DNA of 63,352 nt, taken from the NCBI GenBank assembly GCA_949288735.1, contig CASELE010000011.1, positions 1 to 63,352 of the forward strand, read 5' to 3'. Shown one piece after another: positions 33,146 to 42,056 of the stretch. This stretch comes from an uncultured Alistipes sp. GTDB taxonomy: Bacteria > Bacteroidota > Bacteroidia > Bacteroidales > Rikenellaceae. Position 1 is the stretch's first letter, and every line of letters begins with the position of its first letter. The notes under the pieces were generated by a model. The model was not told where the DNA came from. It ran no database searches and was given only the letters and a program-made list of their open reading frames with translations. A program made the position numbers and the translations under genes.

Positions 33146-34936
33146 ATGACGATGAGAAGATTGTTTGCACTGACGGCCTGCGCGGCCCTGCTCGCCGGCT
33201 GTTCCGAGGAGTACGTATCGGACGACGCGCTCCACACGACCGACAATATCACGACCGTACGGCTCCGCATCGCCGCCGGGGAGGAGACACGCGCCCAGCT
33301 CGACGGCCGCACCGTACGCTGGCAGGAGGGCGACCGCTTCCGGGTGAACGGTATCGAATACACGCTCGAAGGGAGCGAAAGCGACGGCTGGTGGCTCGAC
33401 GTCGCCGAGGCCGATAGCTACGAGGCCTTCTACCCCGCCGACCTCGTGCGGGATGGGAGGGTGACGCTGCCCGCCACGCAACACTACACCGCCGCATCAT
33501 TCGACCCGGCCGCCCACCCCATGTACGCCGAAAACGGCCGCACCGACGGCGAACTCCGGTTCCGCAACCTGTGCGGCCTCGTCGGGCTGCAGCTCACGGG
33601 CGACGGCGAGCGGATTCTCCGGATCGCCCTACGCGGCAACGACGGCGAACTGCTTGCCGGCAGCGCGGCATCGGCCGATCCGACGGAGGGACTCGTCATC
33701 GCCGCCGGAGACGACGCATCTACAGAGGTGACGCTCCTCTTCGAGGACGAGACCCGGCTCTCGTCCGAACCGCTGGAGTGCTTTCTGACGCTCCCGCCGA
33801 CCGGCTTCGCCGAGGGCTTCACCCTCACCGTCACGACCGATGCGGGCACGATGACCCGCAGCGCCTCCGGCCAGCAGGTCGTCCGCTCGGGACTCCTCGC
33901 CATGCCGCCCCTCGTCTTCGAGGCCGACCGGACCGAGGCCCCCGACTACTCCGACCCGCTGGGTGTCTTCGTTCTCAACGAGGGAAACATGACCACGGAA
34001 AGCGGTTCGCTCATCTGGATTTCGCCCGAAGGCGAGGTCTACGACGACATCTACCGCAAGGCCAACGGCACCACGCTGGGCAACAGCACCCAGGACCTCT
34101 GCATCGCCGACGGCCGGATCTACGTCATCTCGCAGAGCGGCGGCGGCGACGGAATGCTCGTCTCTGCCGACCTGAAGACCATGCAGCGGCAGAAGGCCTG
34201 GAGCGCCGAGGAGCTCTCCGCGCTGAGCCGTCCCACCCATCTGGCCGTACTGGACGAGCAGGCCGTCTTCATCCGCGACGGCAAGGGCATCTACCGCTTC
34301 GACGGCAGCGGACTCACCTTCGTCGAAGGATCGGAGCGCGCCAAGAAGCTTCCCATGGCAATCGTCGGAGGGCGGATTTTCGCCGCGGGCGGCCCGGGCG
34401 TAATCGTCCTCGAGCGGGGCAGCGACGCCGTCGTGCGGGAGATCACGCTCGAAGGCACCGTCACGGGCGTCGTCCGTTCGGCCGACGGCAACCTCTGGGT
34501 CTCGACCACATCGCCCGCACGCATCCTCAAGCTCGACGCCGAAAGCCTCGGCACCGTCGCCGCGCACGAAATCGCGACGGGCAGCCTCTCGGCCGGCTTC
34601 GGCGCCACGTCGGGCATCACGGCCGCAGGCGACATTCTCTACTACTGCGGCGCGACGACGACCGTCTACCGCCACGACTTCGCGACGGACCAAACCGCCG
34701 AGACGGTCGACGTGAGCGAGCTGGTCGAGAATGCCTCGATCGTCTACAACAACATCGCGGCCCATCCGCTCACCGGCCGCGTCTACATGACGACCATCAA
34801 GGGCTACGGCACGTCGTACCTCACCAACAACATCACCGTGCTCGCCCCCGAAGGCGACACGCTGACGCTGGAGGCCAACTACACGGACCATACGAGATTC
34901 CCGGCCGGCATCTTCTTCACGGCCGCATTCGAATAG
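33146..34936 (+). CDS. fimbrillin-like / DUF5074 propeller lipoprotein
   Basis: The 596-residue lipoprotein has lipobox LAGC (Cys about 18). Residues about 30-265 resemble fimbrillin-family surface domains (EETRAQLDGRTVRWQEGDRF, FYPADLVRDGRVTLP, LRFRNLCGLVGLQL). Residues about 270-596 form a DUF5074/YncE-type propeller starting LGVFVLNEGNMTTESGSL, like the BtuG-type protein at the end of the operon ([17 protein letters not shown]). BtuG-type propellers capture B12 on the cell surface with BtuB. The fusion to a fimbrillin-like domain is unusual. ATG 33146 is preferred; ATG 33152 is two codons downstream. Confidence 0.82.
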   Translation: MTMRRLFALTACAALLAGCSEEYVSDDALHTTDNITTVRLRIAAGEETRAQLDGRTVRWQEGDRFRVNGIEYTLEGSESDGWWLDVAEADSYEAFYPADLVRDGRVTLPATQHYTAASFDPAAHPMYAENGRTDGELRFRNLCGLVGLQLTGDGERILRIALRGNDGELLAGSAASADPTEGLVIAAGDDASTEVTLLFEDETRLSSEPLECFLTLPPTGFAEGFTLTVTTDAGTMTRSASGQQVVRSGLLAMPPLVFEADRTEAPDYSDPLGVFVLNEGNMTTESGSLIWISPEGEVYDDIYRKANGTTLGNSTQDLCIADGRIYVISQSGGGDGMLVSADLKTMQRQKAWSAEELSALSRPTHLAVLDEQAVFIRDGKGIYRFDGSGLTFVEGSERAKKLPMAIVGGRIFAAGGPGVIVLERGSDAVVREITLEGTVTGVVRSADGNLWVSTTSPARILKLDAESLGTVAAHEIATGSLSAGFGATSGITAAGDILYYCGATTTVYRHDFATDQTAETVDVSELVENASIVYNNIAAHPLTGRVYMTTIKGYGTSYLTNNITVLAPEGDTLTLEANYTDHTRFPAGIFFTAAFE

Positions 34937-34947
34937 GCACCCCCGCG

Positions 34948-36666
34948 ATGAAGCTGGAACGGTTCATCCGCGCCGCCCTGGCGGCGCTGCTCTGCACGAC
35001 GGCCTGCACGAAGGAAAAGGGCGAAAGTCCTCTTCCTCCGGCACCCGTCATCACGCTCGACAGCCCCACGTCGATCTATACGGCCAAGACGGGGCGTCCG
35101 ATAGAGATCCGCCCCACGGTGGAACACGCCGACGGCGCCACCTTCGCCTGGAGCCTCGACGGCGAGCTTCTCGGCGACGGTCCGACGCTCCGCTTCGTCT
35201 CCGACCGGACAGGGCGATACTACATCACCCTCACCGTCGCCAACGCCGGAGGCGAAGCATCGGCCGAACTGCGGATCGACGTCGTCGAACTCGCGCCGCC
35301 GCGCCTTACGCTTCCGGGGGCCGACGAGGGCTTCACGCTGCTGTGCGGCTCGGAGCTGGTACTGGAGCCCACGGTCTCGACCCCGCTCGAGACCCTCTGG
35401 AGCTGGAGGGTCGACGGCACCGAGGTATCGACCGGGCCCACCTACACCTTCGTCGGGGAGAGGCCGGGCGACTATCTCGTCGAGGTGACGGCACGCAACG
35501 AGGACGGCGAGGGACGGCTCGCCTGCACCGTCGCGGTACGCGACGCCTCGGAGGTCGACTTCGCATGGCATTTCGCACAGGATACCTGCCGCGTCGCCCT
35601 CGGCCGCACCGTGCTGCTCAGGCCTCTCGACATCGAAAACGCCTTCGACGCCGAATACGTCTGGAGGGTCGACGGCACCGAAGTGCAGCGCGGCGAACGT
35701 CCCGAATATCACTTCGCCGCCACGGAGGAGGGCTTCCGCTCCCTCCGCATCGAGATGCACAACTCCTATCTGGTCGCCTCGCGCGAACTCACCGTACACG
35801 TCTGCCCGCCCGAAGGAAGCTACTACCGCGCGGGCTCGCCGGCATCGCGTGCGGAGTGCAACCGCGTCTACGAATACCTGCCCGCCCCGGGTCAGTTCAT
35901 CAACGAAGAGGGGGAGGTCACGACCCCGGCCGGGGCGTGCATCCTGGCCGGGGAGCGGCTGGCCTCGGGACGCGGCATCTCGCTGGGAGGCTTCGGCGGC
36001 TACGTGGTCGTCGGGTTCGACCACAGCGTCGACAACAGCGGCGGCTACGACCTGCTCATCGAGGGCAACGCGTTCGAGGGGTCGTCCGAACCGGGCGTCG
36101 TCTGGGTGATGCAGGACGAGAACGGCGACGGACTCCCCAACGACACCTGGTACGAGCTCCGCGGCTCGGAGTACGGCAAGCCCGAGACCGACCCCGACTA
36201 CGCCGTGACCTACATCCGTCCCGACACTCCGGGAAGCCCTGTGCCCTGGTACGACAACCGCGGCGGGAGCGGTACGATCGACCATCTCGGGGCCTTCCAT
36301 CCGCAGGACTACTACTATCCGGCATGGGTCGAGACCGACCGTTACACGCTGCGCGGCACCCGACTGCACTCGCGCAGCTACGACCAGTCGGGCGACGGCA
36401 CCTACTGGGTCAACCCCGCCTTCGACTGGGGCTACGCCGACAACTTCAGTACGATCGACCGGCCCGCCGACGGCGGAGCGGCGGGCGGCTCCGCCAACTG
36501 CTTCCGCATCGCCGATGCCGTCGCCTTCGACGGGAGCGACGCGAAGCTGCGCTATGTCGACTTCGTGAAGGTGCAGACGGCCCTGAACCAGCAGTGCGGC
36601 TGGATCGGCGAGGTCTCGACCGAGCTCTTCGGCATCCGGGACCACAACATCGGAGGAGAGCGATGA
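34948..36666 (+). CDS. PKD/Ig-like repeat surface lipoprotein of the B12 locus
   Basis: The 572-residue protein begins with a signal and weak lipobox (LLCTTAC, Cys17). Residues about 35-290 contain three PKD/Ig-like repeats (FAWSLDGELLGDGPTLRFVS, WSWRVDGTEVSTGPTYTFVG, YVWRVDGTEVQRGERPEYHF). The C-terminal half (about 295-572) is a conserved domain with GGFGGYVVVGFDHSVDNSGG and DENGDGLPNDTWYELRGSEY, seen in Bacteroidota proteins in B12-uptake loci. It is probably surface exposed and may help capture B12; this is inferred from position. It overlaps btuB by 4 bases (ATGA). Confidence 0.82.
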   Translation: MKLERFIRAALAALLCTTACTKEKGESPLPPAPVITLDSPTSIYTAKTGRPIEIRPTVEHADGATFAWSLDGELLGDGPTLRFVSDRTGRYYITLTVANAGGEASAELRIDVVELAPPRLTLPGADEGFTLLCGSELVLEPTVSTPLETLWSWRVDGTEVSTGPTYTFVGERPGDYLVEVTARNEDGEGRLACTVAVRDASEVDFAWHFAQDTCRVALGRTVLLRPLDIENAFDAEYVWRVDGTEVQRGERPEYHFAATEEGFRSLRIEMHNSYLVASRELTVHVCPPEGSYYRAGSPASRAECNRVYEYLPAPGQFINEEGEVTTPAGACILAGERLASGRGISLGGFGGYVVVGFDHSVDNSGGYDLLIEGNAFEGSSEPGVVWVMQDENGDGLPNDTWYELRGSEYGKPETDPDYAVTYIRPDTPGSPVPWYDNRGGSGTIDHLGAFHPQDYYYPAWVETDRYTLRGTRLHSRSYDQSGDGTYWVNPAFDWGYADNFSTIDRPADGGAAGGSANCFRIADAVAFDGSDAKLRYVDFVKVQTALNQQCGWIGEVSTELFGIRDHNIGGER

Positions 36667-38702
36667 AGGGCTCTCTCATCAGAGCGCTATGCTGCGCCGC
36701 GGCGCTGGCTCCGCTCCCGCTTCCGGGGGCGGGAGCCGGCGTCCTGCGCGCACAGATGCAGGGAACCCTGGAGCAGACGCAGCGCATCGACTCGGTGACG
36801 GTCGTCGGACGCCGCACCGTGGAGAAGGTCGTCCCCGCACAACGGCTGAGCGGCAAGCGGCTGCAACGGCTGAGCGTACACTCCGTAGCCGACGCCATCC
36901 GCTACTTTTCGGGCGTGCAGCTCAAGGACTACGGCGGCATCGGCGGGCTGAAGACCATCAACGTACGCAGCATGGGCTCGCAGCACGTGGGCGTCTTCTA
37001 CGACGGCGTGCAGCTCGGCAACGCGCAGAACGGGCAGATCGACCTGGGAAAGTACTCGCTCGACAACATGGAGTCCGTCACGCTCTACAACGGGCAGAAG
37101 AGCTCGGCCATCCAGTCGGCCCGCGACTACGCCTCGGCCAGCGCCGTCTATCTGCAGAGCCGGGTTCCAGCATTCGACGAGGGGCGGCGCTACCGGCTGC
37201 GCCTCACGCTCAAGGGGGGCTCGTTCGGCACGGCGAACCCCTCGGTGCTCTACGAGCAGCGGCTCGGCGAACGGCTCTCGAATTCGTTCAACGCCGAATA
37301 TCTCTACACGACGGGACGCTACCGCTTCAGCTACACCAAGCGCGACGGCTACGACACGACGGCCGTGCGCCGTAACGGCGACGTACGGGCCGTGCGCATC
37401 GAGGAGGGGCTCTTCGGCCGGCTCGACAACGGCTCGTGGCGCGCGAAGCTCTACTTCTACGACTCCGAACGGGGCTATCCGGGGGCCTTCGTGCGCGAGG
37501 AGCCGGGCAAGTTCCGCCACGAGGACCGCCAGTGGGACACCAACTTCTTCCTGCAGGGATCGCTCGACAAGCGGTTCGGCCCCCGCTACCGCCTCGCCGC
37601 GAACGTCAAGTATGCCTACGACTTCCTGCGCTACCTCTCCGACCCGCGGCGCGACGTGACGACCATGTACATCGACAACCGTTACCGCCAGCAGGAGGCC
37701 TATATCTCGGCGGCGCACGAGATAGGGCTCGCTCCGTGGTGGGATCTGAATCTGGCCACCGACCTGCAGTTCAACACGCTGCGTGCCGATCTGACGAACT
37801 TCGCCTACCCCTCGCGCCTCACGCTGCTCGGAGCCGCGGCCACCACGCTGCGCTTCGGCCGCGTCAGGGTGCAGGGGAGCGTGCTCTACACCCATGTCGG
37901 CGACCGCGTCCGCGCCGCAGAGGGTGCGGCGGGCGACCGTCACGTCTTCACGCCGACGGTCGTCGCGAGCTGGCGCCCCTTCCGTTCCGAGGATCTGCAG
38001 CTCAGGGCCTTCTACAAGCGCATCTTCCGCATGCCGACGCTCAACGATCTCTACTACACCTTCATAGGCAACAAGTACCTGCGGCCCGAATACACTTCGC
38101 AGTACGACGTGGGACTCGCCCACACGAAGGAGTGGCCCGCGGCCCGGCTTCTGCGGCGGCTGGAGTGGTCGGCCGATCTCTACTACAACGAGGTGGAGGA
38201 CAAGATCATCGCCATGCCCACCTCCAACCAGTTCCAGTGGACGATGGTCAATCTGGGGCATGTCGAGATCCGCGGCGTCGACCTGGCGGCCGAAGGGACG
38301 CTCCGCTTCGGATGCGTGGAGAGTCTCTGCCGCCTGAGCTACACCTACCAGCGGGCCCAGGACTTCACCGACCCGGACGAACGCTGGTACGGCGACCAGA
38401 TACCCTACGTCCCGTGGCACAGCGGCTCGGTCGTCGTCGGCCTCGCCTGGCGCAGCTGGAGCCTCGACTACAGTTTCATCTACACCGGCGAACGCTACGA
38501 ATCGTCGGCCAACATACCCGAAAACCACGCCCCGGCGTGGTACACGAGCGACCTCTCGCTCTCGAAAGAGTTCGCGCTGCGGCGCTCGACACTCGGCGCC
38601 GCCGTCGAGGTGAACAACCTCTTCGACCAGCAGTACGAGGTGGTGCAGTGTTATCCGATGCCGGGCATCAATTTCCGAATCATCGTCAGCTGGACACTAT
38701 GA
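36663..38702 (+). CDS. btuB: BtuB-type TonB-dependent cobalamin receptor
   Basis: The 679-residue outer-membrane protein has a signal (about 1-31), a TonB-box-like strand (RIDSVTVVGRR), a plug domain (about 55-155; SVADAIRYFSGVQLKDYGG, TINVRSMGSQHVGVFYDGVQ) and a beta-barrel ending in the aromatic-rich C-terminus FRIIVSWTL. It lacks the N-terminal CarboxypepD-reg domain of SusC proteins, so it is a classical receptor. B12 specificity is inferred from the riboswitch and BtuG-type neighbour. It overlaps both neighbours by 4 bases. Confidence 0.88.
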   Translation: MKGSLIRALCCAAALAPLPLPGAGAGVLRAQMQGTLEQTQRIDSVTVVGRRTVEKVVPAQRLSGKRLQRLSVHSVADAIRYFSGVQLKDYGGIGGLKTINVRSMGSQHVGVFYDGVQLGNAQNGQIDLGKYSLDNMESVTLYNGQKSSAIQSARDYASASAVYLQSRVPAFDEGRRYRLRLTLKGGSFGTANPSVLYEQRLGERLSNSFNAEYLYTTGRYRFSYTKRDGYDTTAVRRNGDVRAVRIEEGLFGRLDNGSWRAKLYFYDSERGYPGAFVREEPGKFRHEDRQWDTNFFLQGSLDKRFGPRYRLAANVKYAYDFLRYLSDPRRDVTTMYIDNRYRQQEAYISAAHEIGLAPWWDLNLATDLQFNTLRADLTNFAYPSRLTLLGAAATTLRFGRVRVQGSVLYTHVGDRVRAAEGAAGDRHVFTPTVVASWRPFRSEDLQLRAFYKRIFRMPTLNDLYYTFIGNKYLRPEYTSQYDVGLAHTKEWPAARLLRRLEWSADLYYNEVEDKIIAMPTSNQFQWTMVNLGHVEIRGVDLAAEGTLRFGCVESLCRLSYTYQRAQDFTDPDERWYGDQIPYVPWHSGSVVVGLAWRSWSLDYSFIYTGERYESSANIPENHAPAWYTSDLSLSKEFALRRSTLGAAVEVNNLFDQQYEVVQCYPMPGINFRIIVSWTL

Positions 38703-39862
38703 CCTCTCTTCTTCTCCGCATCGCGGCCCCCTGCCTCGCGGTGCTGATCCTCGGCTCCGCCTGCCGGCGCGAGGAACCGATCGTCCCCTCGACCTCGACC
38801 GGCGTGACCGACGCAAGCGCCGGACCTGTACGGGGCTTCTTCCTGCTCAACGAAGGCAACATGGGCAGCAATAAGGCCTCGCTCGACTATTTCGACTACT
38901 CGACGGGGGTCTATACCCGGAACATCTACGCCGAACGCAATCCCGGCGTGGTGAAGGAGCTGGGCGACGTGGGCAACGACCTCGGCATCTACGGTTCGAA
39001 ACTCTACGCCGTCGTCAACTGTTCGCACTTCGTCGAGGTGATGGACCGCCGCACGGCCCGCCACATAGCACAGATCTCCGTACCGAACTGCCGCTACATC
39101 GTCTTCGACCGGGGCTACGCCTACGTAAGTTCCTATGCCGGGCCCGTCCGGACCGATCCGAACGCCCGTCTGGGCTACGTGGCGAAGATCGACACGGCGA
39201 CGCTGCAGGTCGTCGACACCTGTACGGTGGGCTACCAGCCCGAGGAGATGGCCGTCGCGGGCGACAAGCTCTACGTGGCCAATTCGGGCGGCTACCGCGT
39301 GCCGGACTACGACCGAACGGTCTCGGTCATCGATCTGAAGCGTTTCGAGCAGACGAAACAGATCGACGTCGAGGTCAACCTCCACCGCATGGAGGCGGAC
39401 CGATACGGACAGATCTGGGTCTCGTCGCGCGGCGACTACTTCGGCACGCCGTCACGCACCTTCGTAATCGACAGCCGCACCGACGAGGTAATCGACCGCT
39501 TCGACCTGCTGCCATGCAGCGACATGACGCTCTGCGGCGACTCGCTCTACGTCTGCAGCGCCGAATGGGACTACACGCAGCAGAGCAGCACGACGGGCTA
39601 CGCCATCGTCGACGTCGCCGCCCGCCGCGTCGTCTCGCGCCGCCTCATCACCGACGGGACCGACACCGCGATAGCCGTACCCTACGGCATCGCCGTACAC
39701 CCTGCGACACGCGAGATTCTCGTCACCGATGCCGGCGACTACGTAACGCCCGGAACCCTCTACTGCTTCGGAACCGACGGAAGGCTCGAATGGTCGGCCG
39801 AAACGGGTGACATACCCTCGCGCATCCTCTTCACGCAGACCCCGCTCGAACCGCTCGAATAG
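38699..39862 (+). CDS. BtuG-like beta-propeller lipoprotein
   Basis: The 387-residue lipoprotein has lipobox GSAC (Cys22) and a YncE/DUF5074-type propeller with repeated strands ([61 protein letters not shown]). In Bacteroides, BtuG proteins of this fold sit on BtuB and bind cobalamin extremely tightly on the cell surface. Gene order here (btuB then propeller, coupled by ATGA) is the same, so this is the likely BtuG. I leave the symbol blank because sequence identity cannot be checked here. It is the last gene of the island. Confidence 0.85.
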   Translation: MTSLLLRIAAPCLAVLILGSACRREEPIVPSTSTGVTDASAGPVRGFFLLNEGNMGSNKASLDYFDYSTGVYTRNIYAERNPGVVKELGDVGNDLGIYGSKLYAVVNCSHFVEVMDRRTARHIAQISVPNCRYIVFDRGYAYVSSYAGPVRTDPNARLGYVAKIDTATLQVVDTCTVGYQPEEMAVAGDKLYVANSGGYRVPDYDRTVSVIDLKRFEQTKQIDVEVNLHRMEADRYGQIWVSSRGDYFGTPSRTFVIDSRTDEVIDRFDLLPCSDMTLCGDSLYVCSAEWDYTQQSSTTGYAIVDVAARRVVSRRLITDGTDTAIAVPYGIAVHPATREILVTDAGDYVTPGTLYCFGTDGRLEWSAETGDIPSRILFTQTPLEPLE

Positions 39863-39994
39863 CCGCACGCCGCGCCGAACCGCCCGTGGACCCTCCCGCA
39901 GCGATGCCACGGAGGTCCGGGCGGCCCGAATACCGGTGCCTCCGAGAAAAAAGAGAGGCGCCGGAGGCGGCTGCATGCACACCCCGGCGCCAGG

Positions 39995-40079
39995 CGGAGG
40001 AAGAGGGATTCGAACCCCCGGAGCCTTGCGGCTCAACGGTTTTCAAGACCGCCGCAATCGACCACTCTGCCATCCCTCC
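39995..40079 (-). tRNA. tRNA-Ser(TGA)
   Basis: On the minus strand: acceptor GGAGGGA paired with TTCCTCC, anticodon loop CTTGAAA giving TGA, a long class II variable arm (GAGCCGCAAGGCTC), T-arm GGGGG-TTCGAAT-CCCTC. The 3' CCA is not encoded (CCT follows the discriminator G). Confidence 0.92.
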
Positions 40080-40216
40080 AGTAAGGCCGACGGGCAAATG
40101 TACAACCTATTTCCCGTTCCGCCAAATCCCGCCCGGGCTTTCTGCCGCGAACGGTCCGAAGAGGCCGCTTTTCGGTCTCCGGCAGGCGGAAGCGGCGCGG
40201 ATTCAGAAAAATTGAC

Positions 40217-40224
40217 TACCTTTG
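40217..40224 (+). promoter_or_regulatory. orphan -7 element
   Basis: TACCTTTG matches TAnnTTTG, but no gene begins within 300 bases. Confidence 0.45.
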
Positions 40225-40428
40225 TAGGTGACGACGACACCCCGACGGGTACGCCGTCACCGACGAGAGTGCCGGGCGGGAAGGGTCGGATCCGGCCCGC
40301 CGGGAGTTTCGTTCCCGAAACGGGAGCCCGCACACCGGACATCGGTACGGCCGCGGCGGCGTGTCCCGCCCCGCCCGTCGGCGGAAACGCCGGGGCAGAC
40401 AGGTACGCGACATATCTCTCGCAAGGAA

Positions 40429-40460
40429 TTTGTTTTGTTGAACAAAAGAGACTACATTTG
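40429..40460 (+). promoter_or_regulatory. promoter of the glycosyltransferase family 4 gene, with internal palindrome
   Basis: TTTG (40429-40432), 20 bases, then TACATTTG (40453-40460). Between them lies a perfect palindrome, TTTTGTT-G-AACAAAA (40433-40447), well placed for a repressor. Confidence 0.75.
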
Positions 40461-40534
40461 CGCGATTCGCGCCGGCCGGGCGGTTGCCCCCATCCGGCCC
40501 GGGACAAGAGGCGCAGCATGCGCATCGAGAAGTG

Positions 40535-41707
40535 ATGATTGACCATATACTCCTGATTGTCGTTCCTTTTCTGGTTTCGCTCGTCGCCGTGACGATCGTG
40601 CATCCGCATATTGTCCGCATCGCCCGCGAAAAGGGTATCGTGGACAAGCCCAACGCGCGCAAGCTGCAGAAGGAGCCCGTCCCCATCCTGGGCGGTACGG
40701 TCGTCTTCTTCGGCATCGCCCTCGGTGCCGCATGCGTCCACACCCAGCACGACGGCGCGGCGCTGCTCGCCATTTTCGCCTCGATGACCGTCATGCTCTA
40801 CACGGGCACGATGGACGACATACTCGACCTGCGGCCGACGACGCGTCTGCTCGTCCAGCTCTTCGCCGTCGGGCTGCTCCTCTACACGGGTCATTTCGGG
40901 CTGAACAACCTCCACGGGCTGTGGGGCATCTACCACCTACCCGCTCCGGTCACCATCCTGCTCACGCTCTTCGCCTGCGTGGGCATCATCAACGCGCTCA
41001 ACCTGATCGACGGAGTCGACGGCCTCTCGTCGGGCTTCTGCATCCTCGCCAGCCTCATCTTCGGGCTGCTCTTCCTCTTCAGCGGGGCGAACGAGCCGCT
41101 CTGCGTGCTGGCCGCCTCGACGGTCGGATCGCTGATACCCTTCTTCCTGCACAACGTCTTCGGCCAGCGTTCGAAGATGTTCATCGGCGACGGCGGCACA
41201 CTGCTCATGGGGGCCATCATGTCGGTCTTCGTCATGCGCACGATCCAGTCGGAGAGCGCCTCCGGCCTGCTCGCATCGCACGGCTATTCGCCCGTCGCCT
41301 TCACGCTCGCCGTGCTCTCGATTCCGGTATTCGACACACTGCGCGTCATGACCGCACGCATCTGCCGCCGGCAGTCGCCCTTCCATCCGGACAAGACCCA
41401 TCTGCACCACCTCTTCATCGGTCTGGGCTGCTCGCACATCGTCACCACGATCATCATCCTCGCGCTCGACCTCACGGTAGTCGCCTCATGGCTCCTGGCC
41501 GGATACCTCGGTGCCTCGGCCGAGATACAGCTCTACACGGTCTGCATCGTGGCCCTGCTCGCCACGGCGGGCATCTACGGAGCTTTCGCACTGCTGCGGC
41601 GCCTCGCTCCGGCACGCTACGACCGCATCGCCGAACTGAACCTGCGCTACCGTCCGCGCCGCGAAGGTTTCTTCCTGAGGCTGCAGCACTGGATAGACAA
41701 AATCTGA
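40535..41707 (+). CDS. polyprenyl-phosphate sugar-1-phosphate transferase (MraY/WecA family)
   Basis: This integral membrane enzyme moves a sugar phosphate from a UDP-sugar onto undecaprenyl phosphate, starting a cell-surface polysaccharide. The 390-residue protein has about ten helices and the family motifs: Asp94-Asp95 in TMDDILDLRP, NALNLIDGVDGLSSG, FIGDGGTLLMG and DKTHLHHLF. It is closer to WecA/TagO-type enzymes than MraY by these motifs; the sugar is not determined. ATG 40535 is the natural start; an upstream frame is not credible. It is monocistronic, with a complete promoter that carries a palindrome. Confidence 0.92.
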   Translation: MIDHILLIVVPFLVSLVAVTIVHPHIVRIAREKGIVDKPNARKLQKEPVPILGGTVVFFGIALGAACVHTQHDGAALLAIFASMTVMLYTGTMDDILDLRPTTRLLVQLFAVGLLLYTGHFGLNNLHGLWGIYHLPAPVTILLTLFACVGIINALNLIDGVDGLSSGFCILASLIFGLLFLFSGANEPLCVLAASTVGSLIPFFLHNVFGQRSKMFIGDGGTLLMGAIMSVFVMRTIQSESASGLLASHGYSPVAFTLAVLSIPVFDTLRVMTARICRRQSPFHPDKTHLHHLFIGLGCSHIVTTIIILALDLTVVASWLLAGYLGASAEIQLYTVCIVALLATAGIYGAFALLRRLAPARYDRIAELNLRYRPRREGFFLRLQHWIDKI

Positions 41708-41772
41708 TGCCGGCACGGCACCGCATAGGTCACGCCGAACCCCGCTCCGAAGGCGGAATCGGATTTTTTTCC

Positions 41773-41780
41773 TATCTTTG
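41773..41780 (+). promoter_or_regulatory. -7 element ahead of tRNA-Arg
   Basis: TATCTTTG, 71 bases before the tRNA 5' end, after a T-run. No -33 TTG is visible at the standard distance. Confidence 0.5.
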
Positions 41781-41851
41781 CCCCGCACATCGGCCCGGCC
41801 GCCAACGGTCCGGAGGAGCAACGGCGCAGAAGCCGCTCCGCCGACGGAACC

Positions 41852-41926
41852 GGCTCCATAGTTCAAGGGATAGAACGAGGGTTTCCTAAACCCTAAATTC
41901 GCGTTCGAGTCGCGGTGGAGCTACCA
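41852..41926 (+). tRNA. tRNA-Arg(CCT)
   Basis: A 75-base cloverleaf: acceptor GGCTCCA with TGGAGCT, anticodon stem AGGGT/ACCCT around TTCCTAA (anticodon CCT), T-arm CGCG-TTCGAGT-CGCG, encoded CCA. Confidence 0.93.
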
Positions 41927-41958
41927 GGGCGGGAGGGGATAACCCCTCCCGCCCTTTC
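41926..41958 (+). terminator. terminator of tRNA-Arg
   Basis: AGGGCGGGAGGGG (41926-41938) and CCCCTCCCGCCCT (41943-41955) form a perfect 13-bp stem with loop ATAA, followed by TTCTC. Confidence 0.85.
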
Positions 41959-42026
41959 TCTTCCGCGAAAAGAAGGAAGTGCCGCGGCGCGGCATGCGCC
42001 GCACGCGCAAAAACCGGAAAGTGTCG

Positions 42027-42034
42027 TATCTTTG
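42027..42034 (+). promoter_or_regulatory. -7 element of sdaA
   Basis: TATCTTTG, 22 bases before the sdaA start codon, leaving a leader of about 15 bases. No -33 TTG. Confidence 0.6.
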
Positions 42035-42056
42035 CGCCGAACAAAACGCGAAGCAG

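Larger units (their letters stand above)
40080..40534 (+). other. 455-base gap with two promoters and no gene
   Basis: No convincing coding frame on either strand. An orphan -7 element (TACCTTTG) lies at 40217-40224, followed by about 200 GC-rich bases with several possible hairpins, then a complete promoter at 40429-40460 for the next gene. A small RNA from the first promoter is possible but unproven. Confidence 0.4.

Noticed and set aside
34879..38528. Two long minus-strand frames opposite the PKD lipoprotein and btuB
   Set aside because: Shadows of the real genes, with Val/Glu/Arg-rich filler.
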